A stretch of 64,000 nt of DNA, from positions 332,554 through 396,553 of the forward strand of contig MARA01000037.1 of NCBI GenBank assembly GCA_001792895.1, written 5' to 3'. Shown one piece after another: positions 48,001 to 58,387 of this stretch (position 1 is the first letter of the stretch; the number at the start of each line of letters is the position of its first letter). Under the pieces are notes generated by a model. It was given only the letters and a program-made list of their open reading frames with translations, was not told the origin of the DNA and did no database searches. The translations under genes were made by a program, and so were the position numbers. This stretch comes from Lentinus brumalis (taxonomy: Eukaryota > Basidiomycota > Agaricomycetes > Polyporales > Polyporaceae).

Positions 48001-49408
48001 ATTTCCGAATCATCGCAGACAGCGGTTCGATTGCGAGGTCGAAGAGCAGACAGGAAAGAGGGTCGCCCTGCCTCACGCCCCTAAAGATACGGTAGGCCTT
48101 GCTGAGGATGCCATTCACCATTATTGACGACTCCGCATGCGCGTAGAGAGACCGGACCATATTTATGAAGACATCTGGGATGCGGAAACGTTTGAGCACT
48201 TTCCACAGATAATCGTGGGCAATCTTGTCGTAGGCCTTCTCTTGGTCTAGAGCGACAATAGCCCCATCTTCTTCGTTTGTCTCCGCCCAAGCAATCATCA
48301 TACGGGCCAATTGGGTATGGTTTTGGATCTTTCTACCAGGGACGAAGCCTGCCTGCGCGCGGTCGATTATACTCGGGGCAATCACAGCAAGTCTAGCAGC
48401 CAGAACCTTGCTAAGAAGTTTGTAGTCTGTATTTAAAATTGTAATGGGTCTGTAGTTAACCACCCGGGTCCTCTCACCCTTTTCTTTATAGATAGGAGCA
48501 ATCCATCCTTGAGCAAAGGAGGTTTTGTCGCAGACACCGTGAATTTTGACATCTTCGAAAGCTGCCCGGAAGAGCCTTAAGACATCGAAGCTAGTCCTTT
48601 CACGAAAACGCGAATCCTCCACGTGCCTAGCGTGGAGAGCTTTCCAGAGCTCGAAAGGGATCCCATCTAAGCCGGGAGCGGTGCCGTTCTTTGTCCGTCG
48701 CAGTGCCGCCAGGACCTCCTCGTAGGAGATCTTCTCGCCGAGAAGGGACGCCTGTTCGTCCGTAACACAATTGGTTAAGCTGCCTAGCGCCGCGTTGATG
48801 TCTGACTCGCGCTCTTCCGGAGGTCTTGCAGCAGATTCGTCTTTCTGTACACTGATGTGGTGAGCTCTAGCCATGGCCGCCATTTTGGCGGAGTCCGTCT
48901 CGTACGTCTTCTCGCCAGCTCTTCCGAGTATGCCCTCCTTCTCAAAAGCACTGATAATGTCCCTTGGGGCACATTCCTTGTGGAGCTTAGTCCAGTACTT
49001 AGTCGGCTTGTCACCGTAGAGCCTATGCGTGGCGCGAGACATCTGCTGCTGCTGCTTATATCTACGTTGCTTCAGTTGGCGAATACATTGGGTCAGAGAG
49101 GCCGCTTCAGGTTTCTTAGCTTCGTCGCTGACATCCTTATTAGCAAGCAGAACTCGGAGGGTTCTCTCAGCTTCGCGGATGTCTGCCAATAGCCTCGGAA
49201 TGACTTCACGCTCGCGGTTGCGAGCAAGTTTCATGGCCTCCTGCTTGAATCTGAGGAGAATGAGCTGAGGATTGCACGAGTTCGAGCGACGCCCTGTCGA
49301 CTCCAGCTCGTTAAGCTCCTGGATCGCCTTCAAGCCTATGGCTTTCAGAAGCTTCGACAGAGGCTTGTCTTTCAGGAGAGCGAGAGGGAAAAGTATGACG
49401 GGATCCAT
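45084..49408 (-). mobile_element. Non-LTR retrotransposon (LINE, Tad-like), 5'-truncated
   Basis: The element runs on the minus strand from at least 49408 to a poly(A) tail seen as 16 T at 45084-45099. It has one long open frame with reverse transcriptase, RNase H and a terminal zinc knuckle, followed by about 230 bases of 3' UTR. The first ORF and the AP-endonuclease domain that precede reverse transcriptase in complete Tad-like elements are missing, as expected from incomplete target-primed reverse transcription. The intact frame points to a recent insertion. I could not find the 5' target-site duplication, so the exact 5' end is uncertain and may extend past 49408. Confidence 0.85.
45332..49408 (-). 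CDS. LINE reverse transcriptase-RNase H polyprotein (1,358 residues)
   Basis: An uninterrupted frame with no introns, unlike all host genes here. Order of domains: a basic coiled linker (1-180), reverse transcriptase (about 230-560) with GWIAPIYKEKG, VNYRPITILN, ALDQEKAYDKI, GVRQGDPLSCLLF and the catalytic FADD; a thumb/connection region; RNase H (about 930-1070) with the acidic residues in TDGSCLNNG, GELAATIL, ESDSQTTL and GNEAADRL; then a zinc knuckle (CSRCGEIDSMTHIMLEC). The reading frame starts in what looks like the linker after a lost endonuclease domain (GRW-type PLALLKDKPL), so the first ATG may be fortuitous. The protein copies the element RNA at the insertion site. Confidence 0.9.
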   Translation of the reverse strand: MDPVILFPLALLKDKPLSKLLKAIGLKAIQELNELESTGRRSNSCNPQLILLRFKQEAMKLARNREREVIPRLLADIREAERTLRVLLANKDVSDEAKKPEAASLTQCIRQLKQRRYKQQQQMSRATHRLYGDKPTKYWTKLHKECAPRDIISAFEKEGILGRAGEKTYETDSAKMAAMARAHHISVQKDESAARPPEERESDINAALGSLTNCVTDEQASLLGEKISYEEVLAALRRTKNGTAPGLDGIPFELWKALHARHVEDSRFRERTSFDVLRLFRAAFEDVKIHGVCDKTSFAQGWIAPIYKEKGERTRVVNYRPITILNTDYKLLSKVLAARLAVIAPSIIDRAQAGFVPGRKIQNHTQLARMMIAWAETNEEDGAIVALDQEKAYDKIAHDYLWKVLKRFRIPDVFINMVRSLYAHAESSIMVNGILSKAYRIFRGVRQGDPLSCLLFDLAIEPLSAMIRKSAIRGYDIPKCDEVLKAVLFADDTTVYLSQHDDFNTLQKVLDTWCSAAKARFNISKTEIIPIGSQAYRREMAETYRATGSWKNYPKGVHVAQEGEAVRILGAFFGNGIDESAIWSLVLTKIVAMRQPLMQVMARWKKGHATIQGKRHVVQMIVGGITQYLTLVQRMPEDILLRLNKVIRSYLWEDRRSAPIGLKHCYLPVSQGGIGLLDLESRSEAIDIMWLKSYLDLSAERPLWAYIADDLMAQHVSKNCQPRLKLLRINPFLQMWKPKSTKIPRPLKGLLNAAKKYGLRLEGLAFSRRLLRDMPLWNHAQADRLKLSRLSVPSRLLTCLISGHKAVKVGDFEDLAETLSSPQHRAVASCTCAGCCGLRVSANCINPHLCCERASKMLETLPDKWNPCKVQPEDYEKAAMSSLAGEILNSDLIPFNRCITTFGDAGQALRVFTDGEVLSNTSANMEINESAPPLTVTTDGSCLNNGARNARAGAGVYVDVEHTMNTSLRLPGELEQSNQTGELAATILAASLANPASRLTLESDSQTTLDSLTKWRQCHEDTGYIGQKNSSLTRAAVAGFRMRKAHTVFKWIKGHNGHVGNEAADRLAAAGAEKAQVDSLPLVVPPSLRLSGAKLQALTQKLAYRAIRARKDAKTAPRPRAEANLDRIMSGLEAAYGIQIRSESIWTSLRSRHIARTISQFMWMAVHDGYMIGTHWLRPNMSIEMRNRAYCSRCGEIDSMTHIMLECQAAGQETVWGLLKEVWSLTGHPWKSPSWGTAFGAACATLQAGNGTRCSEGESLWTILCTESLHLIWKLRCERVIQNEGKEFSLLEITNRFYAGLNSRLDLDRRTAAIAKGKKALKPEEVERIWLPIIDGSNHLPPKWVVNCGVLVGIKRGS

Positions 49409-50035
49409 AGGACAAAAATCATTGTGCCCCTAATTTCACTGGTTTTGCATGCTCTTCATGAAACTTCAGCATATTTCCCGAAGTTTTGTATCTTTTATGT
49501 ATTCTCCGGCACTTTTCCAACGTTTGCTCTATGTTTCTCAAGGTTTCCGCCCCTTTCACTCGCCTTACCGCACCTGCCCCATACATTCCTCGCGTAGCAC
49601 GCACAGCCTAACCACATCTGCGATTTCAGGGCTTTTCCTGTTGTTTGCGCGCTCTTGCTGCCTTTTCAGGAATTCACGCCGTCTCCGCGCCTTTCTGCAG
49701 CACTGCCACACCATCACCTCCTCCCACCTCAATTTCCTAGATTTTCAGGCGCCCTGCATGGCTGCAGACATCAACCGCGGTTAGCGGCACGCTAGTGGGG
49801 AGTCTCCCCCGCTACCGATCTATCGGGTAACCAAGTGAGATTCCCGACGACCTCACATGTGGTCCCCCGTTAGAATCACGCCTTCGTGTGCCGCGCATGG
49901 CACAGGCAGACAGAGGTACATACGACATCAAGCACAGTCTGCGCTATCCCGCTCCTTTCCCCCGCTCACTCATCGTCAAGTTCCCCCGCTGTCGCGCTCG
50001 CCCCTCCCCCCCCTCACCGTTTTTTGTCCATCCGC
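49409..50035. other. Junction between LINE and accessory island
   Basis: No gene is supported. 49440-49760 is T/C-rich on the plus strand. 49785-49880 has short palindromic pieces (GTGGGGAGTCTCCCCCGC, CGATCTATCG). It could include further LINE 5' sequence, or the promoter of the HECT-like gene. Confidence 0.35.
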
Positions 50036-53000
50036 ATGTCTCTCCCCACACCCCGCCGCGGTCAGTGCGTTCACCCCGAGTGTCGCACCGGTCAGTTTCC
50101 TCCTTGCACCGGATGGATGGTCTTCGTGAACGGCGTCACCCGTTTTGTGAGTACCGTCCGTCTCTATACGTGTCCTCTCTTCACATGCGGTCAGACTCCT
50201 ACATTCCCCCAAGAAGTGTGCGGCGCGTGCGATCACACCTGGCTGGCTCACCGTATACAGCCAGAGGAGTTTGCTCCGCCCGGCCAGGCTCCTCGTGCTG
50301 AGGCTTTGCGTCGGGGCCCGTGCGAGGAACGTCAATGCGGCGGGTTCTACTCTGTTCGTCTCTCCTCCTTTTGTCACGTCTGTTGTTGTCCGCCTCACCA
50401 CCCACCCAGGCCGCCGTGATTGGTGACTGGAACCTGCGCACCCCGTGCGCGTGCGGTGCACCGCTGTACGCACACACCACGATGGACTATGTCGCACCCG
50501 GCCCGTTACCAGGTAAACACATGTTTCCTTCTTACCCCGCCGACACCATCCGCTGATATCCCGGCCGCATGTAGCCCGGTTCCCAACGTTCCCTCTCCTG
50601 CTTCCTTCGGCATCCACCCTGACTTCGCCACCACCGCCGCTGCCCAATCCCCGCTTTCTGCCGCCGCCATCTCGGCCGCGCCTGCCATCGCCGCGTTCAC
50701 GGGCACGCGCGCCGACAAGCCTGGCAAAACCAACGTGCGCCGTCTTGACAGTATTGTGCGAATGCATGCTGAAATCGCGCAGGAGGGCCACGTCAACACA
50801 TCCCGGTTCCGCACCTCTGTCACGACTGGCGCGCCTCCAAATGCCGCCGCTTCGTCGTCCTCCAGCATCGCGCGCCCGTCGTCCGCCCTTGAAGTGCAGT
50901 CGGGCACCACTACCATCCTTGTCCACCTCATCCCGTTCAAGGTACGTCCCCCCTGGGCCCGCATCGCTGTCTATCTCACTCGCCTGTGCTTTCCCAGCAT
51001 CCGCTCGGCGATGACGCCGCCGACGGCTCGTCTGCATGGCCCAAGCGTGTCCCGTTTGCGTGGAAGACCAAGGAATACGACACGCTCGTTCAACTATGTC
51101 ACGACTTCAACATGGTCTTTCCCGTCGAGCTCCCCACGATCGGCCCGGCATGGGAACAACTGTATCAACAGGTCATGGCTCATTGCCGCGAGGAAGAGTT
51201 GGTGCTGACCGGTTATCGCGACGACGTCGACCCCGAAGGGCCCAACTACATGCCTTTCGCTCTCCTCACCAGCGGTCCGGCCAAAGGTACATCGGCAGCA
51301 AGGCGTTTCGCCGTGGACACCAGTCTGAACCCCGAGACGTTCACCATCAAGAGCCTCACCGCGAAGACGTTCTCGTCTCCGCCGTACGCGAAGAAAAGTC
51401 CGCCCACGTGGGCGAAGCTTCCGTTCATTCGTCTCGGTGAGTATTTAATCCCGCCCGACACGCGACCGCTGTAATCATGTCTTCACAGTCCCTCGATTCG
51501 GCGACATCCACTCTCACCTAGGACGATTTGATCTCTACGCTGCCCGCCACCCTGGCCTCCGAGACTACATGGATGTGCAGTGCAAGTATGCCACGCATCC
51601 GTGCTTCCCCATGCGCGTTCTTGCTGGCCTGAACATGCCCCATTTTGTCGCCGAGTGCGGACGCGCATGTCCCGTCCCACCCGCAGCGCGGTCGCCTGAG
51701 CGTGTTCCGTCTCCCTACCCTGGTGAGGCTGAGCAACGCCTCCTTGATCAGCCTTACCCCCCGCTCGATGAGCTCGACGACGATGCGCATGCGCGCAGTC
51801 CATCCCCCTCTGACCAGGTGTCCCCTCGGTCTTTCCTCTATCAGTCGCTGCCCATGGAGACCCACGAGCACCCGGCCTTTGAATTCCCTCCGTCGGCGCT
51901 GGTGAGTCACTTCCGGTATGGCATATATTGTATACGCTAATTGAGTGTTGCTTTCCAGCGCCCCGAACCGCCCGCCCCACGCTCCGCCCGCATGAGCACA
52001 GGCGGGCGCGCTCCTCGCCAGCAGGCTTCCGCCAGTGCTTCGCGCCCCCGTCGCGCATCCAGGCCCTTTCCAGCTTCAACGGACAGGGTTCGAACGCTGT
52101 CGCCTCCAGCAGTACTAGCGCGCCACCCCTCAACGCTGTCGCCTCTGTCAGCGGCAGCGACCACGGGCCCCACTCCACCGCAGCTCCGTCGGGCAGCCTC
52201 AGCGCACATCACACCGGTCTCGATGCGCCTCGCACTCGCATGCCCACATGCTCCAGCATGACAGAGGCGTCCACGTCGACGTCGTTCCCACGCTCCGGCT
52301 CCCGCCCTGTACGTCGCAATGTTCCTCTGTCGCACCATGTTTCCCATGTGCTTCGCTCACCTCAGTATGTTATTGCCTGCAGACCGTTGGGCGCGAGTCC
52401 TCCGACTCGGACTACGTGCCGTCTGACGACGAAGTCACTGTGCCCAGCGTACGCCCGCGCGACGAAGATGATGAGGTCTATTTCTATTCCAAGTGACCTC
52501 TGACCCGCCCCGCTCATCACCCTCATATCCCAGGCCGCGTCCCGCCCTAGTACCCGCGCCCGGCACACGAGCCCCGCCCCGCCCGTACCACCTGCTCTCC
52601 CTGACCTTGTACGTAGTGCCCGACCACCCACTGGCGCTGTTTCTAACGCGATCGCGAACTCAGCAGCCCACACGGGTCCGAGAGACTGACGTTCCCCTCG
52701 CGATGCCGTCGGAAGCTGCACTGGATGCATGGACACGGCGTATCATCAATTCCGTCCCGGTCGAGATATACCATGTCAACCGGCCCGCTATCAACGCCCC
52801 CGACGTCGAATCCGCTGCGAGGGTTCTCCTGTTCCTCATCGAGTGGCAGTTCACTCATAACGTGCAGAGTGCTACCCGGGCTGCTCAAGACGCTTTTCGC
52901 CAGGCTCTCACAGACTCCTGCGGGCCCGCAAACACCTGCTCGTTGACGACCCATTACATGCTGTTGCGCAACGCACGCACGTTGGGTATTCGGGTGTACG

Positions 53001-54449
53001 TCTTATGTTCTACCTCCGGGTCTCTGCTGGAAGCTGATGTACCTTGCAGCGGGGCCGGTCTTGGAGCCGGTGTGCAGCGCAGTGTACTTCGCGCCGCGGT
53101 CGACATCGTCGTGCCGATCAGGCGTGTTGGCAGGAGATGGGACGGTACTACATACCGACGATACATCTCGACGGCGTCACGACGGTATCCGCCCGCATCG
53201 CCAAGATGAAAACTGCTGGCTTCCTATCCATGCTGCACCTCCTCGCCGGTCTAGGTGGACCTCATCCGATCTCGCCGTTCCTCCTCCTTCTTGCCATCGT
53301 CGGCCGCGAGCGCGCATGTCTTGTCGATGCCCCCTGTGGCGTGTCCTCGACGTTGAGCTCTACGAACGCTTTCGCCCATGGTGGGAGTACGATGGCATGT
53401 CTGCCGTCCCTGTCAGTGATCCACGCATCTTCGGCCTCCTGACGGCGGCGTCTTACGATGTGAGTTCCTTCGTCGCACTGCATTGATGTACATAGCTCAT
53501 GGCCATTCTTATCAGCCGCGCACATTGGCAGGCATCGTGCCTAGCCCAGATACTCTGACGAACATGGAGAGGTCCATGGTGTCCGCAGCGCTCTTCGGCG
53601 CACCTAACGTCAGCTCGTTCGTCGACTTCCAGGCGTTTCGCGATGGCATGTCAGTCGCCGTCCTGCCACTGGCAACTCTAGAGGGTGTAAGCTTCGTCAA
53701 TGTACGTCCTCGTGCCAGTGCTCACAATGTTCGACCTCAGCTATTTGTCTGGCGCGCGCGAGACTACGTGGCGCGCCTCTGCAACCAGCGACTAGAAGAT
53801 GTGGAGTGGCTTTTGTCCAAGCTCGTCTTCAGTTCGCCGCTCAACCGCAAGAAGATAGACGAGGCCGCGGCCACCTCCGATGAGGTCTCCCAGGACTATA
53901 TCGACGTCACGTTCGAGAGCGCGTTCGAGGACCGCGTGCGCTTCTACCTCGTTCAGCCAGGTCACCCGGATCACGACGAGGTCAAGGCCATGGTAGGGGC
54001 GGAGCGATTTCAACGCGAGCGAGAAGATCCAGTTCTCCGCGCACGTCTCTTCTTGCAGACGATTCACGGCTGTGACTTGGTCCCGATGGATCCTGACATC
54101 CAGTTCACGGTAGGTGTCTCATGACATCTCCCGTTGCGCGAGGACACTCAGACCCGCCGAACAGTTTGTATTCCGACACACTGGCTCCCGCGTGCCCGTG
54201 CCAGCCAACGAAGACGGACCTCAGCCCGCTCCTGTGAGTTCTACGTCATCCGGCCTCATGCGGTTGAACCTGCAACATCGCTGACATGAACTTGTTACTC
54301 AGCTCTTTTTCCGCACATGTTTCAATCGGTGCGAGGTCGACATCGACCGCGGCGTGCGCAATATATTGGATGAAGCTCATCCTTACCGACATTTCCAGGC
54401 GTGGTTTCATGGCGGCCTGTTGGAACCCAATAGTTTTAACATGGTATGA
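50036..54449 (+). CDS. HECT-like ubiquitin ligase-type protein, long, Cys-rich N-terminus
   Basis: Proposed exons: 50036-50146, 50195-50353, 50410-50512, 50575-50941, 50998-51436, 51489-51901, 51959-52308, 52383-52475, 52534-52608, 52664-52995, 53050-53459, 53516-53701, 53741-54109, 54165-54233, 54303-54449; about 1,200 residues. The N-terminus has paired cysteines (QCVHPECRTGQFPPC, CGACDHTW, PCACGAPLYAH). The middle is Ser/Pro-rich and acidic. The C-terminal 450 residues resemble fungal HECT-like proteins: GVQRSVLRAAVDIVVP, PISPFLLLLAIVGRE, and at the very end FRTCFNRCEVD, which matches the HECT TCFN catalytic Cys motif, then FQAWFHGGLLE. The frame needs one extra base at CCCCC 52045-52049, near 53117, at CCCCC 53331-53335 and at the exon 3/4 join. 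Either undercalls or decay explain this. A stop at 52494 would split it into two genes if the 52476-52533 intron is not used. Confidence 0.55.
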
Positions 54450-54963
54450 GGCGTCGGTAAGGCTCCTTCGTCGCTATGTACATACACTTCCACAGCGCCT
54501 CGTCATGCTGTTAATATATGTATGCTACTCTCCAATGGCACGCCGCCCTCGTGTTCGTTGTAGGCACTCCATTACTCCCGGCCTATGCACGCATGCCACG
54601 CTCGCGCGATCCAGCCACTTAGCAAGTATCATCACAGGCGCAGGCTGCTACAGCCTTCATGGTCGCGCGCGGCAAGCGCCTGTCGTCGTTGCTCTTCTCC
54701 TCCTACCACCACCCTCTCTGCTTATCAGTTGCCTCTCGTCGCCTCATACGCCTCTTCTGTGGTCTAAGTCTCTGCGTCTCTCTAGCAATCGACTTCTTCT
54801 CAACCGCGTCAATCACCAACATCATGAACACCACGCAGGAGGGTAAGGTTGATCAGGCAGAGGCGAGCACGCTCCCTCAGGTAACGTCTTTCAACCTCAT
54901 TCGGGGTTCTGCAGGACGGAGTGGCGATTCGTTTGTATCTATCTAACCAGTGCCGGGGGGACT
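54450..54963. other. Intergenic between HECT-like and first RING gene
   Basis: Holds the promoter of the next gene, with a CT-rich tract (54690-54800). An ATG at 54824 opens a 19-codon stretch ending in a good donor (CAG|GTAACG) that may be the true first exon of the next gene, but the acceptor phase does not fit. Confidence 0.35.
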
Positions 54964-56319
54964 ATGAAGACACCACAGCGCGGGCTCGCTGCCTCGGCGA
55001 CTGCGTCGCTCGATCCCTCCGCCGCCCCCTCGTTAGGGGATGTGTTGTTAACCAAGGTCGCGTTCGAGGTACGTCGTGCCCTGCGTCATCTCCTTTAGAT
55101 CGATTCAGCCTTCCCTCATCACACGCGCATGTTCGGCGAACAGTTGAATAAGGACCCGGCACTGCGCCAGGCCATCAACGACTTTACTCCGTTCGATGTG
55201 CATGCGCGATGTCGCGATGAGACCGCCAGTGTCGTCGCTGCGCATTCGCGGCTGGTGGAGTCCCTCGCCGTGAGCAAGGAGATCACGCAGATGGAGCATG
55301 ACAGGCTGGCCGGCGAGATTGCGCGACTGCGGGCTCAGTTGGACGACATCAATGCGCAGAACCACATCTTGCACGCAGACCTGCAGGCGGCCACCGCGGC
55401 GCGAGAGGCTTGCGAGCGCGAGTTCGCTCAGCAGGCACATGCGCATCAGCAAGAGCTCGCCGACCTGTCAGATGCGCATGAGCGTGAGCTCTCAGCCCTC
55501 ATGGGTGCGCATGCCACCGAAATGGCGCAACAGCGCGCGAGCCTGGAAACCGCCGCCAAGCGCAAGCACACCGCTTCCGTCGGCCAGTTCTTCAGGGACC
55601 TGGCGAAGTCGAACAACGTCAACGCAGCCCTCAAGCAGCAACTGGCCGTTGTCCGCAATGAGTCCGCCGCGCGCATCGCCGCGCTCCAGGCGCAGGTCGA
55701 CGCCGCCCAGCAGGCCGCTGTGTCGCCGCCCACGCAAACGCAGGTAAGTTGTTCTACTCTCGCGTGTGCGCGGCACCACTGACAGCAGGTACCATACCCG
55801 CGTCAGCCTCCCGAGGTACAGACCCCATCCCGGCACCTCTTATCATACACTCACCCTCGTTGTTTCCCTCAACAGCGACCGCCTTGTGACAAACTGCAAG
55901 ACATCCGGGCCGTGCTCCAGTGCACGTTCTGCGAATCTGGCCTGGTCACTTGTGTGTATGTCATACTAGTCTCCAGCGCACCGCTCGCCTGCCCTGACTT
56001 TTTTGCACGTCTCAGGTACCCCAAGTGCTGTCTCGCCGCCGTCTGCGCGCAGTGCGGTCGCAACTGGCGCGACGCGCAGCCAGCGGCAATGGTTCCCCTC
56101 GCGAGCCAGGGGCCGCAGTCTGGTCCTGGTGATACCGAGGATGTTATACCCCCGGAGCACTCCGAAACCGCCGAGATGGCGGACAACGCTGGCAACATTT
56201 CGCGGCCGACCGTGTGGACACTGGCAGAGATGTGCCGCTGCCCATTTTGTCGAGGTGATGCGCGCCCGCAAGATCCCTGCGAGGTACCCGTTCTCGTTGA
56301 TATCGCGCGGATAGTGTGA
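54964..56319 (+). CDS. Coiled-coil RING-type zinc finger protein, copy 1
   Basis: Exons 54964-55068, 55099-55743, 55786-55815, 55876-55955 and 56016-56319 close in phase to 387 residues. An N-terminal Ser/Ala/Pro stretch is followed by a long coiled coil (about residues 75-240) rich in Ala, Gln, Glu and Arg, with heptads such as HDRLAGEIARLRAQLDDI. The C-terminus has a RING-like cysteine pattern: CTFCESG, YPKCCLAAVCAQCGRNW and a final CRCPFCR, with an inserted disordered acidic loop between the second and third pairs. Such proteins are usually E3 ubiquitin ligases that dimerise by the coiled coil. The stop at 56317-56319 follows a possible donor (GAG|GTACCC), so another exon is possible. The N-terminus is uncertain (alternative ATG at 54824). 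Confidence 0.65.
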
Positions 56320-56706
56320 CCCCAGCGGACGCTGTTGAGGCGGCAGGTTGCGCTGTCATATGTACCATACCGTACGATCCAGTATGTACCCTGGGCACCC
56401 TCACATTCGTTTCGAACACGCTGCGCACAATACCAACGATTCGTTCGACCCAAATGTGCTCATGAAAGCATCGCGATCGCGTCGGTCATCACAAGTCCAC
56501 GCCTAAGGAACAGATAACACATTTATAAGCACGGACTACCCTACTGTAAGTAAGTCAGGTAAGTACATCACAGCCGCAAGCTCGCCCCGCCGGGCGCCTG
56601 TGCGAACTTCGTTACAACCACATCCTCGGTGTGTACGCCCGACACCCCTCGCCTCTCATACACCCTCGGCGATCACTGTTCAAGCCTCACGTACGAAATA
56701 CAGACC
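56320..56706. other. Intergenic between the two RING genes
   Basis: No gene is supported. It should hold the terminator of copy 1 and the promoter of copy 2. Confidence 0.4.
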
Positions 56707-58054
56707 ATGGACGCGCTTCCGACCTCCCCTCACCTCCCCATCCACACTCCGCGCACTATTTCGCCGGGGCAGCCGCCTTCCAGTGGTCGACTCTCGCCGG
56801 AACATCTCGCAGGCTCTCCAGCGCACGGGCGCACATCCGTCGATCAGGTAATTCTGCCTTTGTGTGCATTGAGCAAGGTCGCTAGCTTCGACCAGCCATA
56901 TGTAAGCTCACCCGTTCAATGCCAAGTCCAAGCATGCCCGTGCAGCCCCGGACGTGCATGCCATGTGGGGTTTAGGCCAGGTGTGTACCCACCCTGTCAT
57001 CTCTGCTGTGCGGCCTATTCGCCTCCACCCCTAGGGCTCCGCGGAGGTGCCGCGGTCTACGATCTCCGGTCTGCAGGCGACCTGTCTCCTTGCCATGGAT
57101 GTGCCCCTTGTCGATCTCGGCCCCACTGATTCCGGTTCATTGCAGCTCAAGGACTCGGTCGGGAACACCCCAGAGCACCCGCAGGTGAGACTGGCCTCTG
57201 CACCGGCAGAATTGGCGGACTTGAAGGGACGTTATACGCAGCTACAGAAGTCTGCAGATGTCGACAAGAAGTGCGTCGAGCACACTCGCGAGGCGATTCA
57301 AACGGAGCGTCTGGCAGAAGAGCGGGCCGCAGCTAACCTGGCCGCCGCTCTCTCCGCGCTGGATCAGCAAACTCAGTCATTCCGCGCGTTGGGCGGTGCG
57401 CACAAGTATGTTTGCGACGAGTATGTCGCCATGCAGAAGAAAGTCCTGGAGCAGGGCAAGGCCTACGATCGTCTTCAGGACGAACTTCGTGCCGCGAAAC
57501 GCACCATTCTGGACGAACGGGCCAGACATCTCAACGAGCTCGAGGTGCGTCGCGCGCATGTTGCGCCAGCTTGTCTGACATCGTTTGTTCGCAGCGTGCC
57601 ACGAGCGACTCGGTGCGTCCCCAATATCCTCGCAGTGCGTGGTGGCTAACATGTGCATAGGACGCCCTCACCGCCGAGCTGCACGCTGCCAAGCGCGAAT
57701 TGGGCGGTGTTCGCACGCAGATCACTTGCGCCTTTTGTGATGGGGAGAGTTTCGCCACTCACGCGTAAGTTTGTGACTCCATATATCTTATTAGAATCCA
57801 GCACGCTTCCTAAGCCACTCACCTCTAGTTATCCGTGCATGCATGTTACGTGCCTCGATTGCGCCAAAGGGTGGATCAATGCGCAGACGTCCAACTACAA
57901 GAAAGAGGTCAGACGCACGGGCAATGTGGAGTTGGACCCTCGTCCGTGGTACACATGTCCCATTTGCAGGGAGCTGACCGGTGTCCTTCTTGAGCCGCTG
58001 CCAGTCCCGTGTCTCATGGCCGTCGGGGAGCGAGCGGTCAGTTTTCAGACATAG
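56707..58054 (+). CDS. Coiled-coil RING-type zinc finger protein, copy 2
   Basis: Exons 56707-56847, 57035-57544, 57661-57764 and 57829-58054 close in phase to 326 residues. Layout as in its left neighbour: Ser/Pro-rich leader, a central coiled coil (about residues 100-250, e.g. LKGRYTQLQKSADVDKK and YDRLQDELRAAKRTI), then a RING: CAFCDGE, YPCMHVTCLDCAKGW and CPICREL, a clean C3HC4-like spacing with His in the third or fourth position. The intron before YPCMH interrupts the RING at the same place as in copy 1, which supports common descent by tandem duplication. Probably an E3 ubiquitin ligase; substrate unknown. Confidence 0.72.
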
Positions 58055-58387
58055 ATAGGTGCCCGTTCGCTCGCTGTTGTAACGGTGGTCATGTTACCTC
58101 TTCCCGTCGCAATCTCATCTGCGCTACGCTCATGCTATCCTACCTAAGTTCGTCTGCTGTCTCTGCTCGTGTGTCACTCGGCGTGGTTCTGCAATGTCAG
58201 CATCGCGAGTCAAACAACATGTTTGCGCTGGCATCGATAAACTCTCGAACCAGGGATCACAAGCAGGTTTACATATGAACATTGAGTGAACGCCACCGCA
58301 AAACACCGAGGTCCAATAGTGCACGCCGGCCATGAGCACGTACATACAGCTTAAATTGCTCGTATGATAGTCTATTGATACAGTCCT
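58055..58387. other. Convergent 3' region
   Basis: Between RING copy 2 (+) and the Cys-rich protein (-). No gene is supported. Confidence 0.4.

Noticed and set aside
49419..49604. Small minus-strand frame upstream of the LINE as LINE ORF1 or endonuclease
   Set aside because: No endonuclease motif or zinc knuckle is present in it.
52493..53209. Separate gene starting after the stop at 52494
   Set aside because: Two 55-60 base introns (52476-52533 and 52609-52663) join it in phase to the upstream exons, and no suitable ATG precedes the conserved part except 52703.
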